A stretch of 64,000 bases of DNA from the NCBI GenBank assembly GCA_903994455.1, contig CAJEXI010000007.1, positions 51,451-115,450 on the forward strand. Reading direction: 5' to 3'. This DNA is from an uncultured Chlorobiaceae bacterium (GTDB lineage: Bacteria > Bacteroidota > Chlorobiia > Chlorobiales > Chlorobiaceae). A model generated the notes under the pieces. It ran no database searches, was not told where the DNA came from, and saw nothing but the letters and a program-made list of their open reading frames with translations. Below, piece by piece: positions 18,961 to 29,300 of this stretch. The number at the start of each line of letters is the position of its first letter. Position 1 is the stretch's first letter. A program made the translations under genes and the position numbers.

Positions 18961-21531
18961 ATGAGTCTTGTAGACCAGTATCGTGCGCATACCGCAGAGC
19001 GTGCGGAGCTCAGTATTCCACCGTTACCGTTAACTGCTGAACAGGCACGCTTGCTTGTAGGGCTGCTTCAGCAGGACATTGTTCAGGAAAAGGAGTATCT
19101 GCTTGAGTTATTCTGCGATCACATCAGTCCGGGAGTTGATGATGCCGCGTTTGAAAAAGCGGCGTTTCTTGATGGTATTCTTACAGGCGAAACACCCTGT
19201 ACGGTGATCAACAATGTTGAAGCGGTGAGAATTTTGGGAACCATGCTTGGTGGTTATAATGTCAAGCCTCTGGTCGATGCGCTCAGTCATAAGGATCCCG
19301 CGATATGTCGTGAAGCTGCTGCAATGTTGAAAAAGACTCTTTTGGTCTATGATATGTTTGACGTTGTGGTTGAGCTCTCCAAAACCAGCCCTTATGCCGA
19401 AGAGGTGCTCAAATCCTGGGCAGAAGCCGAGTGGTTCACCTCAAAGCCTCTTCTGCCTGAAAAAATGACCCTTACGGTTTTTAAGGTGCCGGGTGAAACC
19501 AATACTGACGATCTTTCTCCAGCGAGTGAGGCGTTTACTCGCAGCGATATTCCCCTTCATGCCCGTTGTATGCTCGGTATTAAAATATCCGATCCTCTTG
19601 GAACCATTGCAGCGCTGAAAACAAAAGGCTATCCGCTAGCCTATGTTGGTGATGTTGTCGGTACCGGCTCAAGCAGAAAGTCCGGTATAAACTCGGTCCA
19701 GTGGCACATCGGCAATGATATTCCTGCTGTCCCCAATAAACGAACTGCAGGCGTGGTTATAGGCAGTACCATTGCCCCGATTTTTTTCAATACTGCAGAA
19801 GATTCAGGGGCGTTACCAATTCAGGCCGATGTGTCGGCTCTGGAGATGGGCGATGTCATTGAGCTTGATCTTGCCCAGGGGACGATAGTGAAGGGCGGTG
19901 AGGTTGTCGCACGTTTTGAGCTTTCGCCAAATACCATTGAGGATGAGGTGCGTGCCGGCGGACGTATTCCGTTGATCATCGGCAGAAACCTGACAAGAAA
20001 GGCAAGAAAGGTGCTTGGTCTCGGGGAAGAGTCGTTCTTCAAGCGTCCCGAACAACCAGCAGACAGTGGTAAGGGTTACACGCTTGCACAGAAAATAATT
20101 GGCAGGGCATCCGGTCTTTCCGGGGTTCGTCCGGGGATGTATGTAGAGCCGGAAACTCTGACAGTTGGTTCACAGGATACAACGGGAGCGATGACTCGTG
20201 ATGAGGTAAAGGAGTTTGCAGCGTTGAGCTTCAGCGCCGATCTCCTGATGCAGAGCTTCTGCCATACGTCGGCTTATCCAAAGCTTTCTGATGTCAAGAT
20301 GCACAGAAGTCTTCCATACTTTATCATGAGTCGGGGCGGTGTTTCGCTTAAACCTGGAGACGGGGTTATTCACACCTGGTTGAACCGTATGGTGTTGCCC
20401 GATACACTTGGTACTGGTGCCGACTCTCATACTCGTTTTCCTGTCGGCATTTCATTTCCTGCAGGTTCCGGGCTTGTCGCTTTTGCCGGCGTTACCGGAA
20501 CCATGCCGCTTAATGTTCCTGAATCGGTTCTTGTGCGTTTTACCGGTGAGTTGCAGAAGGGCATTACACTGCGTGATCTTGTCAATGCCATTCCTTATGA
20601 GGCCATCAAACGTGGTTTATTGACCGTCGAAAAGAAGGGCAAGAAAAATGTTTTTGCCGGGCGTATTCTTGAAATAGAGGGGCTGCCGAAGCTCAAGGTG
20701 GAGCAGGCATTTGAACTCAGTGATGCTTCTGCAGAACGAAGTGCAGCGGCCTGTACCGTTCGTCTCGACAAAGAGCCTGTCATTGAATATCTCAGCTCGA
20801 ACATCAAATTGCTTGAGCAAATGATTGAGCAGGGTTATGGCAATCCTGATACCCTGCAACGTCGTATTGGCAAAATGCAGGATTGGATTACTCATCCCTC
20901 TCTTCTCGAGCCTGATGCTGATGCGGAGTATGCAGCGGTCATTGAGATTGATATCAGTCGTATCACCGAGCCGATTCTTGCTTGTCCAAACGACCCTGAT
21001 GATGTCAAGACTCTGAGTGAGGTTCTCAGAGATGAAAAAGCACCAAAAGTTATTGACGAAGTGTTTGTTGGAAGCTGCATGACCAATATCGGCCATTTCC
21101 GTGCTCTCGGCGAAATTTTAAGGGACAGGGGAGTTGTGCCGGTCAAGCTTTGGATTGTGCCACCCACCAAGATGGATATGAAAAAACTTGTTGAGGAGGG
21201 TTACTATTCAATTTTTGGAGCTTCGGGAGCCAGGATTGAGCAGCCAGGCTGTTCACTCTGCATGGGCAACCAGGCAAGAGTTGCCGATAATGCGGTGGTA
21301 TTTTCTACCAGTACAAGGAACTTCGATAACCGTATGGGCACCGATGCCAGGGTCTATCTTGGTTCTGCAGAACTTGCCGCAGTATGCGCACTTCTTGGCC
21401 ATTTGCCCAACCGGGACGAATACATGGAGGTTGTCAACCGCCATCTTTCAGGAGAAAAGGAAAGGAATATTTATCAATATCTTAATTTCCATGAACTCGA
21501 AAAAGCAGAATTAGAGTTGCTTGTTGAATAA
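18961..21531 (+). CDS. acnB: aconitate hydratase B
   Basis: AcnB interconverts citrate and isocitrate with a 4Fe-4S cluster. In green sulfur bacteria it serves the reductive TCA cycle. 856 residues, the usual AcnB size. The HEAT-like domain is at residues 1-160, followed by the swivel domain ([21 protein letters not shown]) and the catalytic domains. The cluster cysteines are in the [13 protein letters not shown] region, [13 protein letters not shown] and [11 protein letters not shown]. AcnB proteins can also bind mRNA when the cluster is lost. A GAGGGAG ribosome binding site precedes the ATG. Confidence 0.97.
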   Translation: MSLVDQYRAHTAERAELSIPPLPLTAEQARLLVGLLQQDIVQEKEYLLELFCDHISPGVDDAAFEKAAFLDGILTGETPCTVINNVEAVRILGTMLGGYNVKPLVDALSHKDPAICREAAAMLKKTLLVYDMFDVVVELSKTSPYAEEVLKSWAEAEWFTSKPLLPEKMTLTVFKVPGETNTDDLSPASEAFTRSDIPLHARCMLGIKISDPLGTIAALKTKGYPLAYVGDVVGTGSSRKSGINSVQWHIGNDIPAVPNKRTAGVVIGSTIAPIFFNTAEDSGALPIQADVSALEMGDVIELDLAQGTIVKGGEVVARFELSPNTIEDEVRAGGRIPLIIGRNLTRKARKVLGLGEESFFKRPEQPADSGKGYTLAQKIIGRASGLSGVRPGMYVEPETLTVGSQDTTGAMTRDEVKEFAALSFSADLLMQSFCHTSAYPKLSDVKMHRSLPYFIMSRGGVSLKPGDGVIHTWLNRMVLPDTLGTGADSHTRFPVGISFPAGSGLVAFAGVTGTMPLNVPESVLVRFTGELQKGITLRDLVNAIPYEAIKRGLLTVEKKGKKNVFAGRILEIEGLPKLKVEQAFELSDASAERSAAACTVRLDKEPVIEYLSSNIKLLEQMIEQGYGNPDTLQRRIGKMQDWITHPSLLEPDADAEYAAVIEIDISRITEPILACPNDPDDVKTLSEVLRDEKAPKVIDEVFVGSCMTNIGHFRALGEILRDRGVVPVKLWIVPPTKMDMKKLVEEGYYSIFGASGARIEQPGCSLCMGNQARVADNAVVFSTSTRNFDNRMGTDARVYLGSAELAAVCALLGHLPNRDEYMEVVNRHLSGEKERNIYQYLNFHELEKAELELLVE

Positions 21532-21544
21532 AAAAATCATTTAT

Positions 21545-21583
21545 TAAGGCGGGATGTGGGAAATTTTTGCATATTCCGCCTTA
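21545..21583 (+). terminator. long hairpin after acnB
   Basis: Arms 21545-21558 and 21570-21583 pair over 14 bp with two G-U pairs (core TAAGGCGG/CCGCCTTA), loop 11 bases, starting 14 bp after the acnB stop. There is no direct T run after the stem; CTTTT follows eight bases later. It could end transcription weakly or stabilise the acnB 3' end. Confidence 0.5.
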
Positions 21584-21672
21584 CAGTAGGCTTTTGAAAA
21601 GTCACTGTTTTTTTTTATTATTCGAGAGCTGATGAAGCTGTCAATTATCAAACAACAAAAATAATCATAGCA

Positions 21673-21882
21673 ATGAAAAAATTTTTCGCATTCCTTTTTC
21701 TTTTAAGCTCAGTTTCTTTCGTGGGCTGCGCAAAAAAAGCTGAAGCTCCTGTTGAAGCTCCTGTTGAAGCTCCTGCCGCAGCACCTGCTGCCGCACCAGC
21801 ACCTGCCGCACCTGCTGCTGAAGCACCTGCCGCACCTGCTGCACCTGCTGCTGAAGCACCTGCCGCACCTGCTGCAAAATAA
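21673..21882 (+). CDS. small Ala/Pro-rich lipoprotein
   Basis: 69-residue lipoprotein: signal peptide KKFFAFLFLLSSVSFVGC with a lipobox ending in Cys19. The rest is a low-complexity tail made almost only of Ala, Pro and Glu (repeats of EAPV, EAPAAP, AAPAPA). At DNA level this is a run of GAAGCTCCT/GCACCTGC-type units, prone to slippage. Probably anchored to the outer or inner membrane through lipid, with the Pro-Ala tail as a flexible spacer in the periplasm. No known function. A strong terminator follows. Confidence 0.8.
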   Translation: MKKFFAFLFLLSSVSFVGCAKKAEAPVEAPVEAPAAAPAAAPAPAAPAAEAPAAPAAPAAEAPAAPAAK

Positions 21883-21910
21883 GTTTCCGGTTTTCCGGTT
21901 CCTTATCATG

Positions 21911-21945
21911 AAGAGACAGAATGAATGTTCTGTCTCTTTTTTTTT
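21911..21945 (+). terminator. intrinsic terminator after lipoprotein gene
   Basis: Perfect 11-bp stem AAGAGACAGAA / TTCTGTCTCTT with a 6-base loop, followed by a T run. Confidence 0.92.
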
Positions 21946-22040
21946 GCGCATCAGGAATGTCTCACTATCTGACGTGGATCCCTGAATTGAGCGATGACTG
22001 AAATATTTTAAAGGTGTGGGCTGGTGGGTTCAACCGGGCA

Positions 22041-22076
22041 AAAAAAAAGAGACCACAATGTTTTGGTCTCTTTTTT
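22041..22076 (-). terminator. intrinsic terminator of the tRNA cluster
   Basis: Perfect 13-bp palindromic arms AAAAAAGAGACCA / TGGTCTCTTTTTT around an 8-base loop. On the minus strand it lies just after tRNA-Gln and ends in T residues, so it should stop the four-tRNA transcript. With A and T runs on both sides it can also work from the plus strand. Confidence 0.88.
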
Positions 22077-22083
22077 GGCCCGG

Positions 22084-22157
22084 TTGAGGAGGCAGGACTC
22101 GAACCTGCAAATTGCCTGATCCAGAATCAGGAGCCTTACCAATTTGGCCACTCCTCA
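22084..22157 (-). tRNA. tRNA-Gln (anticodon CTG)
   Basis: Minus-strand cloverleaf: acceptor TGAGGAG/CTCCTCA with discriminator A, D-arm GCCAAATTGGTAAGGC, anticodon stem CCTGA/TCAGG with loop TTCTGGA giving CTG, T-arm GCAGGTTCGAGTCCTGC. The 3' CCA is not encoded. Last of four tRNAs in the transcript. Confidence 0.95.
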
Positions 22158-22317
22158 ATAATTAGTGCAGAATATAATAAAAAACTTTCAACCCGTGCTT
22201 TTTTTGTGCAAAACTATTCCGAAAAAAATGTCGCAAGGGCCTGAGCCAAAAATATGCAAAATCAAACATCGGCAGAAAGAAAAAAGCCGTCAAGCCAAGT
22301 AGAGAAAGCATATTGCG

Positions 22318-22391
22318 TGCACCCGAGAGGAGTCGAACCTCTAACCGTCTGATTCGTAGTCAGATACTCTATCCAGTTGAGCTACGGGTGC
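22318..22391 (-). tRNA. tRNA-Arg (anticodon ACG)
   Basis: Acceptor GCACCCG/CGGGTGC, D-arm AGCTCAACTGGATAGAGT, anticodon stem TCTGA/TCAGA with loop CTACGAA giving ACG (read as ICG), T-arm GAGGTTCGACTCCTC. CCA not encoded. A 160-bp spacer separates it from tRNA-Gln. Confidence 0.95.
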
Positions 22392-22401
22392 ATTATTGGG
22401 G

Positions 22402-22475
22402 TAGCGTGTACGGGATTCGAACCCGTGATCTTCGCCTTGAGAGGGCGATGTCCTGGGCCACTAGACGAACACGCC
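22402..22475 (-). tRNA. tRNA-Glu (anticodon CTC)
   Basis: Acceptor GGCGTGT/ACACGCT with a terminal G-U pair, D-arm CGTCTAGTGGCCCAGGAC, anticodon stem TCGCC/GGCGA with loop CTCTCAA giving CTC, T-arm CGGGTTCGAATCCCG. 10 bp from tRNA-Arg. CCA not encoded. Confidence 0.95.
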
Positions 22476-22508
22476 AGGTATTTTCTTCTGTCACTCTTTC
22501 ACAATCCG

Positions 22509-22582
22509 TGGGCCCTGTAGGACTTGAACCTACGACCCAGCGATTATGAGTCGCTTGCTCTGACCAACTGAGCTAAGGGCCC
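22509..22582 (-). tRNA. tRNA with CAT anticodon (Ile2 type more likely than elongator Met)
   Basis: Acceptor GGGCCCT/AGGGCCC, D-arm TTAGCTCAGTTGGTCAGAGC, anticodon stem AGCGA/TCGCT with loop CTCATAA, T-arm GTAGGTTCAAGTCCTAC. The body resembles the minor isoleucine tRNA of Escherichia coli (CTTAGCTCAG, GCGACTCATAATCGC, TTCAAGTCC), whose C34 is turned into lysidine so that it reads AUA. An elongator Met assignment stays possible. First tRNA of the transcript; CCA not encoded. Confidence 0.85.
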
Positions 22583-22614
22583 TCAATGCTTGATGTTTGG
22601 CTTTAAAGGCTCTT

Positions 22615-22642
22615 AATATAATGCTTCGTTGACAATATCCAA
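22615..22642 (-). promoter_or_regulatory. candidate promoter of the tRNA cluster
   Basis: On the minus strand TTGGAT, 16 bases, then TATATT, ending 33 bp before the first tRNA. The spacing suits a sigma-70 promoter; the -35 is a partial match. Confidence 0.35.
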
Positions 22643-22670
22643 AAAAAATAATCTTCTTTTCTTCTGACAG

Positions 22671-23942
22671 CTAAAATTCGCTGTACTTTTCTCGGCTGAT
22701 ATCAGCTCCAAGGCTGTTCAGTTTCATTTCAATCTTCTCGTATCCCCTGTCAAGGTGGTAGACTCTCAGTACTTCAGTTGTCCCCCGGGCAACAAGTCCC
22801 GCAAGCACAAGACTGGCTGATGCTCTCAGATCGGTTGACATAACTTTAGTTCCTGAAAGAAGTTGAGGTCCGTGAACAATTGCCTGGTTTTTGTGGATTT
22901 CGATGTGGGCTCCGAGCCGGTTCAGCTCGGGAATATGGTTAAACCGTTCATGATAGACCTTGTCTGTAATAGAGCTTGTTCCATCAGCCTGAGTCATCAG
23001 GGCAATCCATTGTGCCTGCATGTCGGTCGGAAAAGCTGGATATGGTTTTGCGGTGACATCTGTAGGGAGAAGCTTTTGGGGACTTTTCAGCATAATGCTG
23101 TTTTCGGTTGTCTCTACAGAGCATCCCGAATGGACAAATTTTTTCAGTACGGCTTTCATTTGTTCGGGGTCAACATCGTTTACCGTAATGTCGCCTCCGG
23201 TAATAGCGGCTGCCGCAAGAAGTGTTCCTGCTTCAATTCTGTCAAAGACATTACAAAATTCAATGGCATCAAGCGATTTTTTTCCATCTATTTCAAGCTC
23301 GGTTGTGCCAGTCCCCCTGATGGTCGCCCCCATGGCGATGAGAAATTTACAGAGGGTCTCAATTTCCGGTTCTGCGGCAGCATTGCTGATGGTTGTTGTT
23401 CCCTCGGCAAGGACGGAAGCCATCAGAGCGTTTCCAGTGGCTCCTACCGAGGATACAGGAAAGTCGATATGTCCACCCCGCAATTTTCCTTCTGGGAGAG
23501 TAGCGTCGATAAACCCGGTTTCAATGGTGATGGTTGCGCCGAGCTTTTCCATAGCCATTAAATGAAGATCAACAGGCCTTGGGCCAAAAGCACAGCCGCC
23601 CGGAAAAGAGACCCTTGCATGGCCGAACCTTGCCAGCATCGGTCCAAGCACATAGATTGAGGCTCTCATTTTATTGACCAGTTCATAAGGCGCCTGAACA
23701 TTTTTAACGTTTTGTGACGAAATTTGCAGCGTGTTGCCTGAAAAAGCAGTCTCAGCTCCAAGATGGCGCAGGAGTTGAGTAAAAGTCGTGATATCCTGCA
23801 AATCGGGAATGCGATGAAGGGTAAAGGTTCCGTTCCCGGTGAGCAGGGTGGCGGCAATGATCGGCAGTGAGGTATTTTTTGACCCCGAGGCGGTTATGTT
23901 GCCGGAGATCCGGTGTCCGCCTCTTATGACAAGCTTGTCCAT
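22671..23942 (-). CDS. murA: UDP-N-acetylglucosamine 1-carboxyvinyltransferase MurA
   Basis: MurA adds enolpyruvate from PEP to UDP-GlcNAc, the first committed step of peptidoglycan synthesis in the cytoplasm. 423 residues, full length. SKNTSLP near residue 21 and the catalytic loop [18 protein letters not shown] with the active-site Cys at 117 are present, so the enzyme should be sensitive to fosfomycin as other Cys-type MurA proteins are. C-terminal Arg region [14 protein letters not shown] near 370. A single gene upstream of the tRNA cluster. Confidence 0.97.
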   Translation of the reverse strand: MDKLVIRGGHRISGNITASGSKNTSLPIIAATLLTGNGTFTLHRIPDLQDITTFTQLLRHLGAETAFSGNTLQISSQNVKNVQAPYELVNKMRASIYVLGPMLARFGHARVSFPGGCAFGPRPVDLHLMAMEKLGATITIETGFIDATLPEGKLRGGHIDFPVSSVGATGNALMASVLAEGTTTISNAAAEPEIETLCKFLIAMGATIRGTGTTELEIDGKKSLDAIEFCNVFDRIEAGTLLAAAAITGGDITVNDVDPEQMKAVLKKFVHSGCSVETTENSIMLKSPQKLLPTDVTAKPYPAFPTDMQAQWIALMTQADGTSSITDKVYHERFNHIPELNRLGAHIEIHKNQAIVHGPQLLSGTKVMSTDLRASASLVLAGLVARGTTEVLRVYHLDRGYEKIEMKLNSLGADISREKYSEF

Positions 23943-24198
23943 GTAATTGGTACGCTGGTGAAAAACCGATATTTACTATTATTTCAGGTCATGAAAAACA
24001 AATTATTTTTTTCTTTGACCGTTTGCGAAGAAAAGATTTTATCCGTTACCTTGTGCAGACCTGATTATTTCGGTTTTTCGCTGTTTTTTTGTAACCAATT
24101 TATTCGTTAAGGGTTAAATTCCCTGTCTCTTGCGTGGAAAGTGTGCTGCACCTGTCTTTCGCAATGGTATTTGAATTATTAATGCTCACGGGTTTTCT

Positions 24199-25689
24199 AT
24201 GAACGTTATCGTCTCATCCAGTTTTTTCGACAGAGTGTTGCGGATGGCCGCAATTCTGTTTTTGTCATTGTTTTTTATGGTCTCAGGAGTGTTCACTTCA
24301 GCGGTTGCAGCTCCGCCAATAACGAGAGAGATATCAAAGATCATCAAAGAGCGGGCAGCAGTAGAGCAGAACCTCCAGAGCTTGAAACAACAACTCAGTG
24401 AGTACCAGTCAAAACTGAATCAGACAACGCGAAAGGAGTCGCAGTCGTTTAAGGTTTTGGAAAATATCCGTGCCCAGATTCTTGTCCTTGAGAAAATTAT
24501 CAGTCAAAACCAGATCTATCTTGCAAAGCTTGATGATGATATCGAGCAACTGCGCGATAAGCTTCAGGGTAATCGCCAGATTTACAGTAAAGTTTCTGAT
24601 GATTTCCGAAGGACGGCAGTTTCGGTGTATAAATATGGCGGAAACAGGGATGTTGAGCATATTTTTAGTGCAGGTTCGGTGAACAATGCCCTTGTGCGTG
24701 CCCAATATGTTGGTTTTTTTACCCGCGCTGTTCGCCGTAATGTTAATGATTTACAGCAGGTTGCCGTCAAACTTGAAAACAATCGACTGGCGCTTGAGCA
24801 AAGCTATCAGCACAAAGCGGCAATGGTCAAGGAGCAGGAGCGGCAGTTAAAAACCTGGGCGGTCAGCAAAAAAGAAAAAGAGGAGGTTCTTGACAAGCTC
24901 AAGAAAAATAAACAGGAATATGCAGCACAGCTTGCTGCGGTAAAGGAAAAACGCAGGCAACTGCAATCGAGGATAGAGTCGTTGATTCTGGCAGAACAGC
25001 GTGCGGTGGAGGCTGAAAATAACAGGCAGAAGAAGATTCTCGAAGCCAGGCGTCTTGAGGCAAAGCGTCTCGAAGCCAGGCGCCTGGAGGCACAGCGACG
25101 AGAATCAAAACGTCTTGAGGCGCAGCGTGCGATCGCAAAAAAAGAAAAATCTGCTGGTCAGACAACGGACACTGCTTATAAAGAACGTAAAAAAAATGAA
25201 AAGCCACCCCTAAAGTCTCCTGAAAAAAAGAGTGTTGCAGTGGCACCAAATTCCGATTCGCCTGAGATTGAAAAAGTCTCTGCCGATTTTGACAATGCGT
25301 CAGGCTCCTTGCCTTGGCCTGTACGGAACGGCGTTGTTTCCCAAAAGTTCGGATCTCTGGAGGATAAGGATCTGAAAATTGTTACCACCAATAACGGGAT
25401 TGATATTTCCGTTCCGGCCAGCACTCCGGTAAGGGCTGTTTCAGGAGGAAAAGTCGTCCAGATCGCGTTTCTTCCCACTTTTGGTAATATCGTGATTGTC
25501 CGCCATCCAAAGTCTTACCTTACCGTGTATGCCAATCTCGGTCAGTTGAGTGTGGCCAAAGATGATCTTATAAAATCACAGCAATTGTTGGGTGTGTCGG
25601 GCAAAATGGGGGATGGCCGTTCAGTGGTGCATTTTGAAATATGGAAAGGCCGAGTCAAGCAAAACCCTGAAAAATGGCTTAGACGATAA
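24199..25689 (+). CDS. EnvC-like murein hydrolase activator with degenerate LytM domain
   Basis: 496 residues. Signal peptide (about 1-38, cleavage near AVAA), long coiled coil (about 40-330) with a Leu-Glu-Ala-Arg-rich stretch around 275-315, then a LytM/M23 domain from about 385. In active M23 enzymes the zinc site uses His and Asp in HxxxD and a second HxH pair. Here the first His is replaced (NNGID), the usual His in the YxHL position is Asn (YANL), and only one His remains near the end (VVHFEIW). This matches EnvC/NlpD-type non-catalytic activators of cell-splitting amidases. It begins an apparent operon with a Yip1-like protein and nadE. Confidence 0.87.
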   Translation: MNVIVSSSFFDRVLRMAAILFLSLFFMVSGVFTSAVAAPPITREISKIIKERAAVEQNLQSLKQQLSEYQSKLNQTTRKESQSFKVLENIRAQILVLEKIISQNQIYLAKLDDDIEQLRDKLQGNRQIYSKVSDDFRRTAVSVYKYGGNRDVEHIFSAGSVNNALVRAQYVGFFTRAVRRNVNDLQQVAVKLENNRLALEQSYQHKAAMVKEQERQLKTWAVSKKEKEEVLDKLKKNKQEYAAQLAAVKEKRRQLQSRIESLILAEQRAVEAENNRQKKILEARRLEAKRLEARRLEAQRRESKRLEAQRAIAKKEKSAGQTTDTAYKERKKNEKPPLKSPEKKSVAVAPNSDSPEIEKVSADFDNASGSLPWPVRNGVVSQKFGSLEDKDLKIVTTNNGIDISVPASTPVRAVSGGKVVQIAFLPTFGNIVIVRHPKSYLTVYANLGQLSVAKDDLIKSQQLLGVSGKMGDGRSVVHFEIWKGRVKQNPEKWLRR

Positions 25690-25694
25690 CTGTT

Positions 25695-26249
25695 ATGGGT
25701 ATTAAAGAACTTTTTGTTGCGATAGTCACACTTTTATTCCGCAACCGTACCTTATGGCGAACTCTTAAAGAGGAACTTCCCGGTAAAGAGTTTAATGTGC
25801 TTCGCGAGTACGCCGTGCCGGTGATTGCTCTTGTACAGCTTGCCAAGTTTCCCATGATTGGTGTGCCTCAGCCAGCCATGTTTTTTGCCATTACTAATTT
25901 TCTTATGGATATTGCTGTGCTCTATCTTGTGGCGGGAGGAGTGGGTTACCTGACTGCGCGAGAACAGTCAGAGAGCAGCAAGGCCATGGTGCTCAAGGTT
26001 GTTTGTTATTCGATGACTCCGGTATGGCTGGTTGAGCTTTTTTATTTTACCGGTATCCAGAGCTGGCTTTTTGCTCTTCTGGCACTCAGCTACGCCCTTG
26101 TTATCGGGAAAAATGGCTTGACAATTCTGCTTGACCTTGAACCGACTCTTTCGCGACCTGTACTGAGAAATTCCGCATTCTTTGTTGTGCTGGTCAATAT
26201 TGTGGCTTTTTTGCTGATCAGCGCTGCTATGCGGCTTTTTAACTTTTAG
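25695..26249 (+). CDS. Yip1-domain integral membrane protein
   Basis: 184 residues with about five hydrophobic segments and little else (near 35-55, 65-85, 105-125, 128-148, 160-180), in the pattern of bacterial Yip1-family membrane proteins. Function in bacteria is not established. 5 bp after the LytM factor and 14 bp before nadE, so probably one transcript. Confidence 0.65.
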   Translation: MGIKELFVAIVTLLFRNRTLWRTLKEELPGKEFNVLREYAVPVIALVQLAKFPMIGVPQPAMFFAITNFLMDIAVLYLVAGGVGYLTAREQSESSKAMVLKVVCYSMTPVWLVELFYFTGIQSWLFALLALSYALVIGKNGLTILLDLEPTLSRPVLRNSAFFVVLVNIVAFLLISAAMRLFNF

Positions 26250-26263
26250 AGGGCCCTACAGTT

Positions 26264-27097
26264 ATGACGCTTCAGGATCTTCATCTTGATTATTCTATTG
26301 TTGAGGATATTCTCAAGGCATTTTTGTCTAATGAGATTCGCAAGTTCGGCTTTAACTCGATAGTGCTTGGTCTTTCGGGCGGCATTGATTCGGCGGTTGT
26401 CTGTGAACTTGCTGTTCGGGCGCTGGGCGCTGATAATGTCCTGGCACTGATGATGCCATACTCCTCAAGCAGCCCGGAAAGTATCGAACATGCAGAACTC
26501 ATGATTCGAAAGCTTGGTATACGGTCTGAAGAGATGCCCATTACTCCGGTTGTGGATTCTTTTTTTTCGTTGATACCCGGGGATCAGTTGCTGAGAAGGG
26601 GTAATATCATGGCCCGCACCAGGATGATATTTCTGTATGATGTTTCCGCAAGAGACGGACGGCTTGTTGCAGGAACAAGCAATAAAACCGAGTTACTTCT
26701 CGGGTATGGTACTCTGTTCGGGGATATGGCTTCTGCCGTTAATCCAATTGGTGATCTCTATAAAACTCAATTACGGGGACTTGCCCGTCACCTCTCTCTT
26801 CCTGAGCCGATTATTGTCAAAACTCCCTCAGCCGACCTGTGGGAAGGGCAGAGCGACGAGGATGATCTTGGGTTCAGCTATGAAGCGGTTGATCTGTTGC
26901 TCTACATGATGCTCGAAAAGCGCATGGATAAACAGGCGATTCTTGCCGAAGGAGTTGCGGAGCCTTTTTACGACCGAGTCAGAAAGATGGTTGTCCGCAA
27001 TCAATACAAAAGGATGATGCCTGTTATAGCCAAGATCTCCGCAAGAACTCCAGGGATCGATTTCCGCTATGCCCGGGATTGGCAGGAGGTGCGGTAG
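26264..27097 (+). CDS. nadE: ammonia-dependent NAD+ synthetase
   Basis: NadE makes NAD+ from nicotinate adenine dinucleotide, ATP and ammonia, the last step of NAD synthesis. 277 residues: only the synthetase domain, without the glutaminase half, so free ammonia is the likely donor. PP-loop [10 protein letters not shown] near residue 38, [18 protein letters not shown] near 137, and the [19 protein letters not shown] lid region. It converges on nadB, with 18 bp between them. Confidence 0.96.
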   Translation: MTLQDLHLDYSIVEDILKAFLSNEIRKFGFNSIVLGLSGGIDSAVVCELAVRALGADNVLALMMPYSSSSPESIEHAELMIRKLGIRSEEMPITPVVDSFFSLIPGDQLLRRGNIMARTRMIFLYDVSARDGRLVAGTSNKTELLLGYGTLFGDMASAVNPIGDLYKTQLRGLARHLSLPEPIIVKTPSADLWEGQSDEDDLGFSYEAVDLLLYMMLEKRMDKQAILAEGVAEPFYDRVRKMVVRNQYKRMMPVIAKISARTPGIDFRYARDWQEVR

Positions 27098-27115
27098 GGG
27101 ATTGCCCGGCTGTTC

Positions 27116-28711
27116 CTAAAACGACCTTAACACCGTATCAATCAGAAAATGTTTGTCGTCTTTTTCTGGATAATCGGTGGTATAATGCAGCCCTCGTGAT
27201 TCCCGGCGCTTCATGGCACCTTCGATAATGAGGCTGGCCACCTTGATGATATTTCTCAGTTCGAGAATCTGCGTTGTGATCTTTGTCTTTTTATAGTAGG
27301 ATTCGGTCTCCTCTTTGAGAAAATCAATTCGTCTTTTCGCCCGCTGCAGCCTCAGGTCGCTGCGCACAATACCGACATAGTCATTCATGACCTGCTGTGC
27401 TTCCCGTTTGTTGTGAGACACAAGAATCCACTCTTCAGGATTGACGGTTCCTGTATCATCCCAGTCTGGAAATTCGACAGTGTTATCGATATTTTGCAGC
27501 GCTGTGCGGATATCAAGAGATGCGCTCCAGGCAAAGACAAGAGCTTCCAGCAGTGAGTTGCTTGCAAGGCGATTTGCTCCGTGAACGCCAGTGCAACTTG
27601 TTTCCCCGCAGGCATAGAGTCGCTGAATGGTAGTTCGGCCCTTGCTGTCTGTTCGTAAACCGCCGCATGAATAGTGCGCAGCAGGCACAACAGGAACCAT
27701 TTCCCTGGTCATATCAATGCCGAATTGGAGGCAGGTTTCGTAAATATTTGGAAAATGCTCTTTTGTTTTTTCAGGGTCGATATGGGTGACATCAAGAAAG
27801 ACGCACTCTTCACCGCTTTTTTTGATCTCCGAGTCTATAGCTCTGGCAACAATATCTCTTGGTGCAAGGTTCTGCCGCTGGTCATACTTCTGCATGAACT
27901 CTTGCCCGTTTTTCAGTTTGAGGATACCGCCAAATCCCCGGACAGCTTCAGAAATCAGAAATGAGTCAGCTTTTGGATGGTAGAGTGAGGTTGGATGGAA
28001 CTGGATGAACTCCATGTTGGCAATTTCAGCTCCGGCGCGATATCCCATTGCAACGCCGTCTCCAGTGGCAATCTCGGGATTGGTGGTATAGGGATAGACG
28101 TGCCCCAGGCCGCCAGAAGCGAGCATCGTTATTTTGGCAAGGATTTTTATCGGTTTTCGCTGTTTCGTGTCGAGCACGTAGGCCCCGTAACAGGTGATGT
28201 CGTTTGTTTTGAGGCCAAGATGATGCTCCGTCAGCAGTTCAATGGCAAAATGGTGTTCAAGCAGAGTGATATTGGGATGGCTGTTGATTCGAGCGAGAAG
28301 TGCAGTTTCAACTTCCCTGCCAGTCAGATCTTGAGCATGAACAATGCGGCTTCTGGAATGGCCGCCCTCCTTGCCAAGGTGCAAATGGTCAGGGTCGGAA
28401 GTGGTGAAGTTCACGCCAAGTTCGGTAAGGCGTTTGATGTGCTGAGGTCCTTCTTTGACCATGATGGAGACCATTTCTATGTTGCACAGGCCTGCGCCGG
28501 CATCAAGAGTGTCGGCAATATGCAGCTCTGAACTGTCATCGCAGTCAATAGTGGCTGCAATGCCACCCTGTGCCCAGTTGGTATTGGAGGTGGAACTCTC
28601 TTTTTTTGTGATTATTGTTACCTTGGCGTACTCGGCCGTATGAACGGCAAAATAGAGTCCGCCGATGCCACTGCCGATAACCAGGACATCAGTATTGATC
28701 GAGTTCGTCAT
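27116..28711 (-). CDS. nadB: L-aspartate oxidase
   Basis: Flavoenzyme that oxidises L-aspartate to iminoaspartate, the substrate of NadA, in de novo NAD synthesis. 531 residues, full length. FAD site [19 protein letters not shown] at the N-terminus, [10 protein letters not shown], the [12 protein letters not shown] region, [29 protein letters not shown], and [16 protein letters not shown]. Probably follows the arginine decarboxylase gene in one transcript (43 bp gap). nadA lies at 50 kb. Confidence 0.97.
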   Translation of the reverse strand: MTNSINTDVLVIGSGIGGLYFAVHTAEYAKVTIITKKESSTSNTNWAQGGIAATIDCDDSSELHIADTLDAGAGLCNIEMVSIMVKEGPQHIKRLTELGVNFTTSDPDHLHLGKEGGHSRSRIVHAQDLTGREVETALLARINSHPNITLLEHHFAIELLTEHHLGLKTNDITCYGAYVLDTKQRKPIKILAKITMLASGGLGHVYPYTTNPEIATGDGVAMGYRAGAEIANMEFIQFHPTSLYHPKADSFLISEAVRGFGGILKLKNGQEFMQKYDQRQNLAPRDIVARAIDSEIKKSGEECVFLDVTHIDPEKTKEHFPNIYETCLQFGIDMTREMVPVVPAAHYSCGGLRTDSKGRTTIQRLYACGETSCTGVHGANRLASNSLLEALVFAWSASLDIRTALQNIDNTVEFPDWDDTGTVNPEEWILVSHNKREAQQVMNDYVGIVRSDLRLQRAKRRIDFLKEETESYYKKTKITTQILELRNIIKVASLIIEGAMKRRESRGLHYTTDYPEKDDKHFLIDTVLRSF

Positions 28712-28754
28712 AGTGTCCCATGTTCAACTTCAGTGAAGCAGAAAAGTTGTTTGA

Positions 28755-29300
28755 TTACGGCAGGAGAACAGCGCATGAAATAACTGTTGTCCAGAGCCCG
28801 TTCTCACCCTCTGCAGACTGGGTAATGTTATAGGAATTGATAATTTTACCGCTCATTTTGTAAATACCTTCGCGTTCGTCCCAGTCTTTGTTTGGATCAA
28901 ATTCAATCCCGAGGGTTGTTGCAAGCATCGTTGCGGCCAGGTCTTCGGCATACTCACCGGAATGTTCGGCAGATTCTCCGAATGGATGGTGTTCCGACAG
29001 ATAGCCGTATTGTGTTTCATCAGCAGGAATGGCAACACCGACCGAAGCAGCAATAAGGCGGTTGAACTCATTGGTTGAATTACGGGCCATGACCGCAAAA
29101 GTTATCTGACCCGGCGAGAGATGTTTCAGCCCCTCTTCGACGGTGATACGTTCACAGTGAGGAGGAAAAATACTTGATACGGTAACCAGGTTGCATTTTT
29201 CAATTTTGGCCTCTCTCAGGGCAAGCTCGAAGGAGGAGAGATACTCTTTGTGCCTTCCCACACCTTTGGTGAAAAAAACTTTTGATGGGACAAATGACAA
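28755..29300 (-). CDS. pdaD: pyruvoyl-dependent arginine decarboxylase
   Basis: Turns arginine into agmatine for polyamine synthesis. 181 residues. The proenzyme cleaves itself between two Ser residues to form a pyruvoyl group; the site is seen as [13 protein letters not shown] with Ser42-Ser43. Also seen: [13 protein letters not shown] at the start, and [12 protein letters not shown], a conserved segment. The family is best known in archaea but occurs in Chlorobi and chlamydiae. Next to it, on the opposite strand, are a homospermidine synthase and a PLP decarboxylase, so the locus is one for polyamines. Confidence 0.92.
   Translation of the reverse strand: MSFVPSKVFFTKGVGRHKEYLSSFELALREAKIEKCNLVTVSSIFPPHCERITVEEGLKHLSPGQITFAVMARNSTNEFNRLIAASVGVAIPADETQYGYLSEHHPFGESAEHSGEYAEDLAATMLATTLGIEFDPNKDWDEREGIYKMSGKIINSYNITQSAEGENGLWTTVISCAVLLP

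Noticed and set aside
22014..22244. 76-codon plus-strand frame over tRNA-Gln and the terminator
   Set aside because: Antisense reading of the terminator and tRNA-Gln; no independent coding signal.
22313..22549. 78-codon plus-strand frame over the tRNA genes
   Set aside because: It is the antisense reading of tRNA-Arg, tRNA-Glu and the CAU tRNA; its GLEPTTQRL-type end is a well-known artefact of tRNA sequences.
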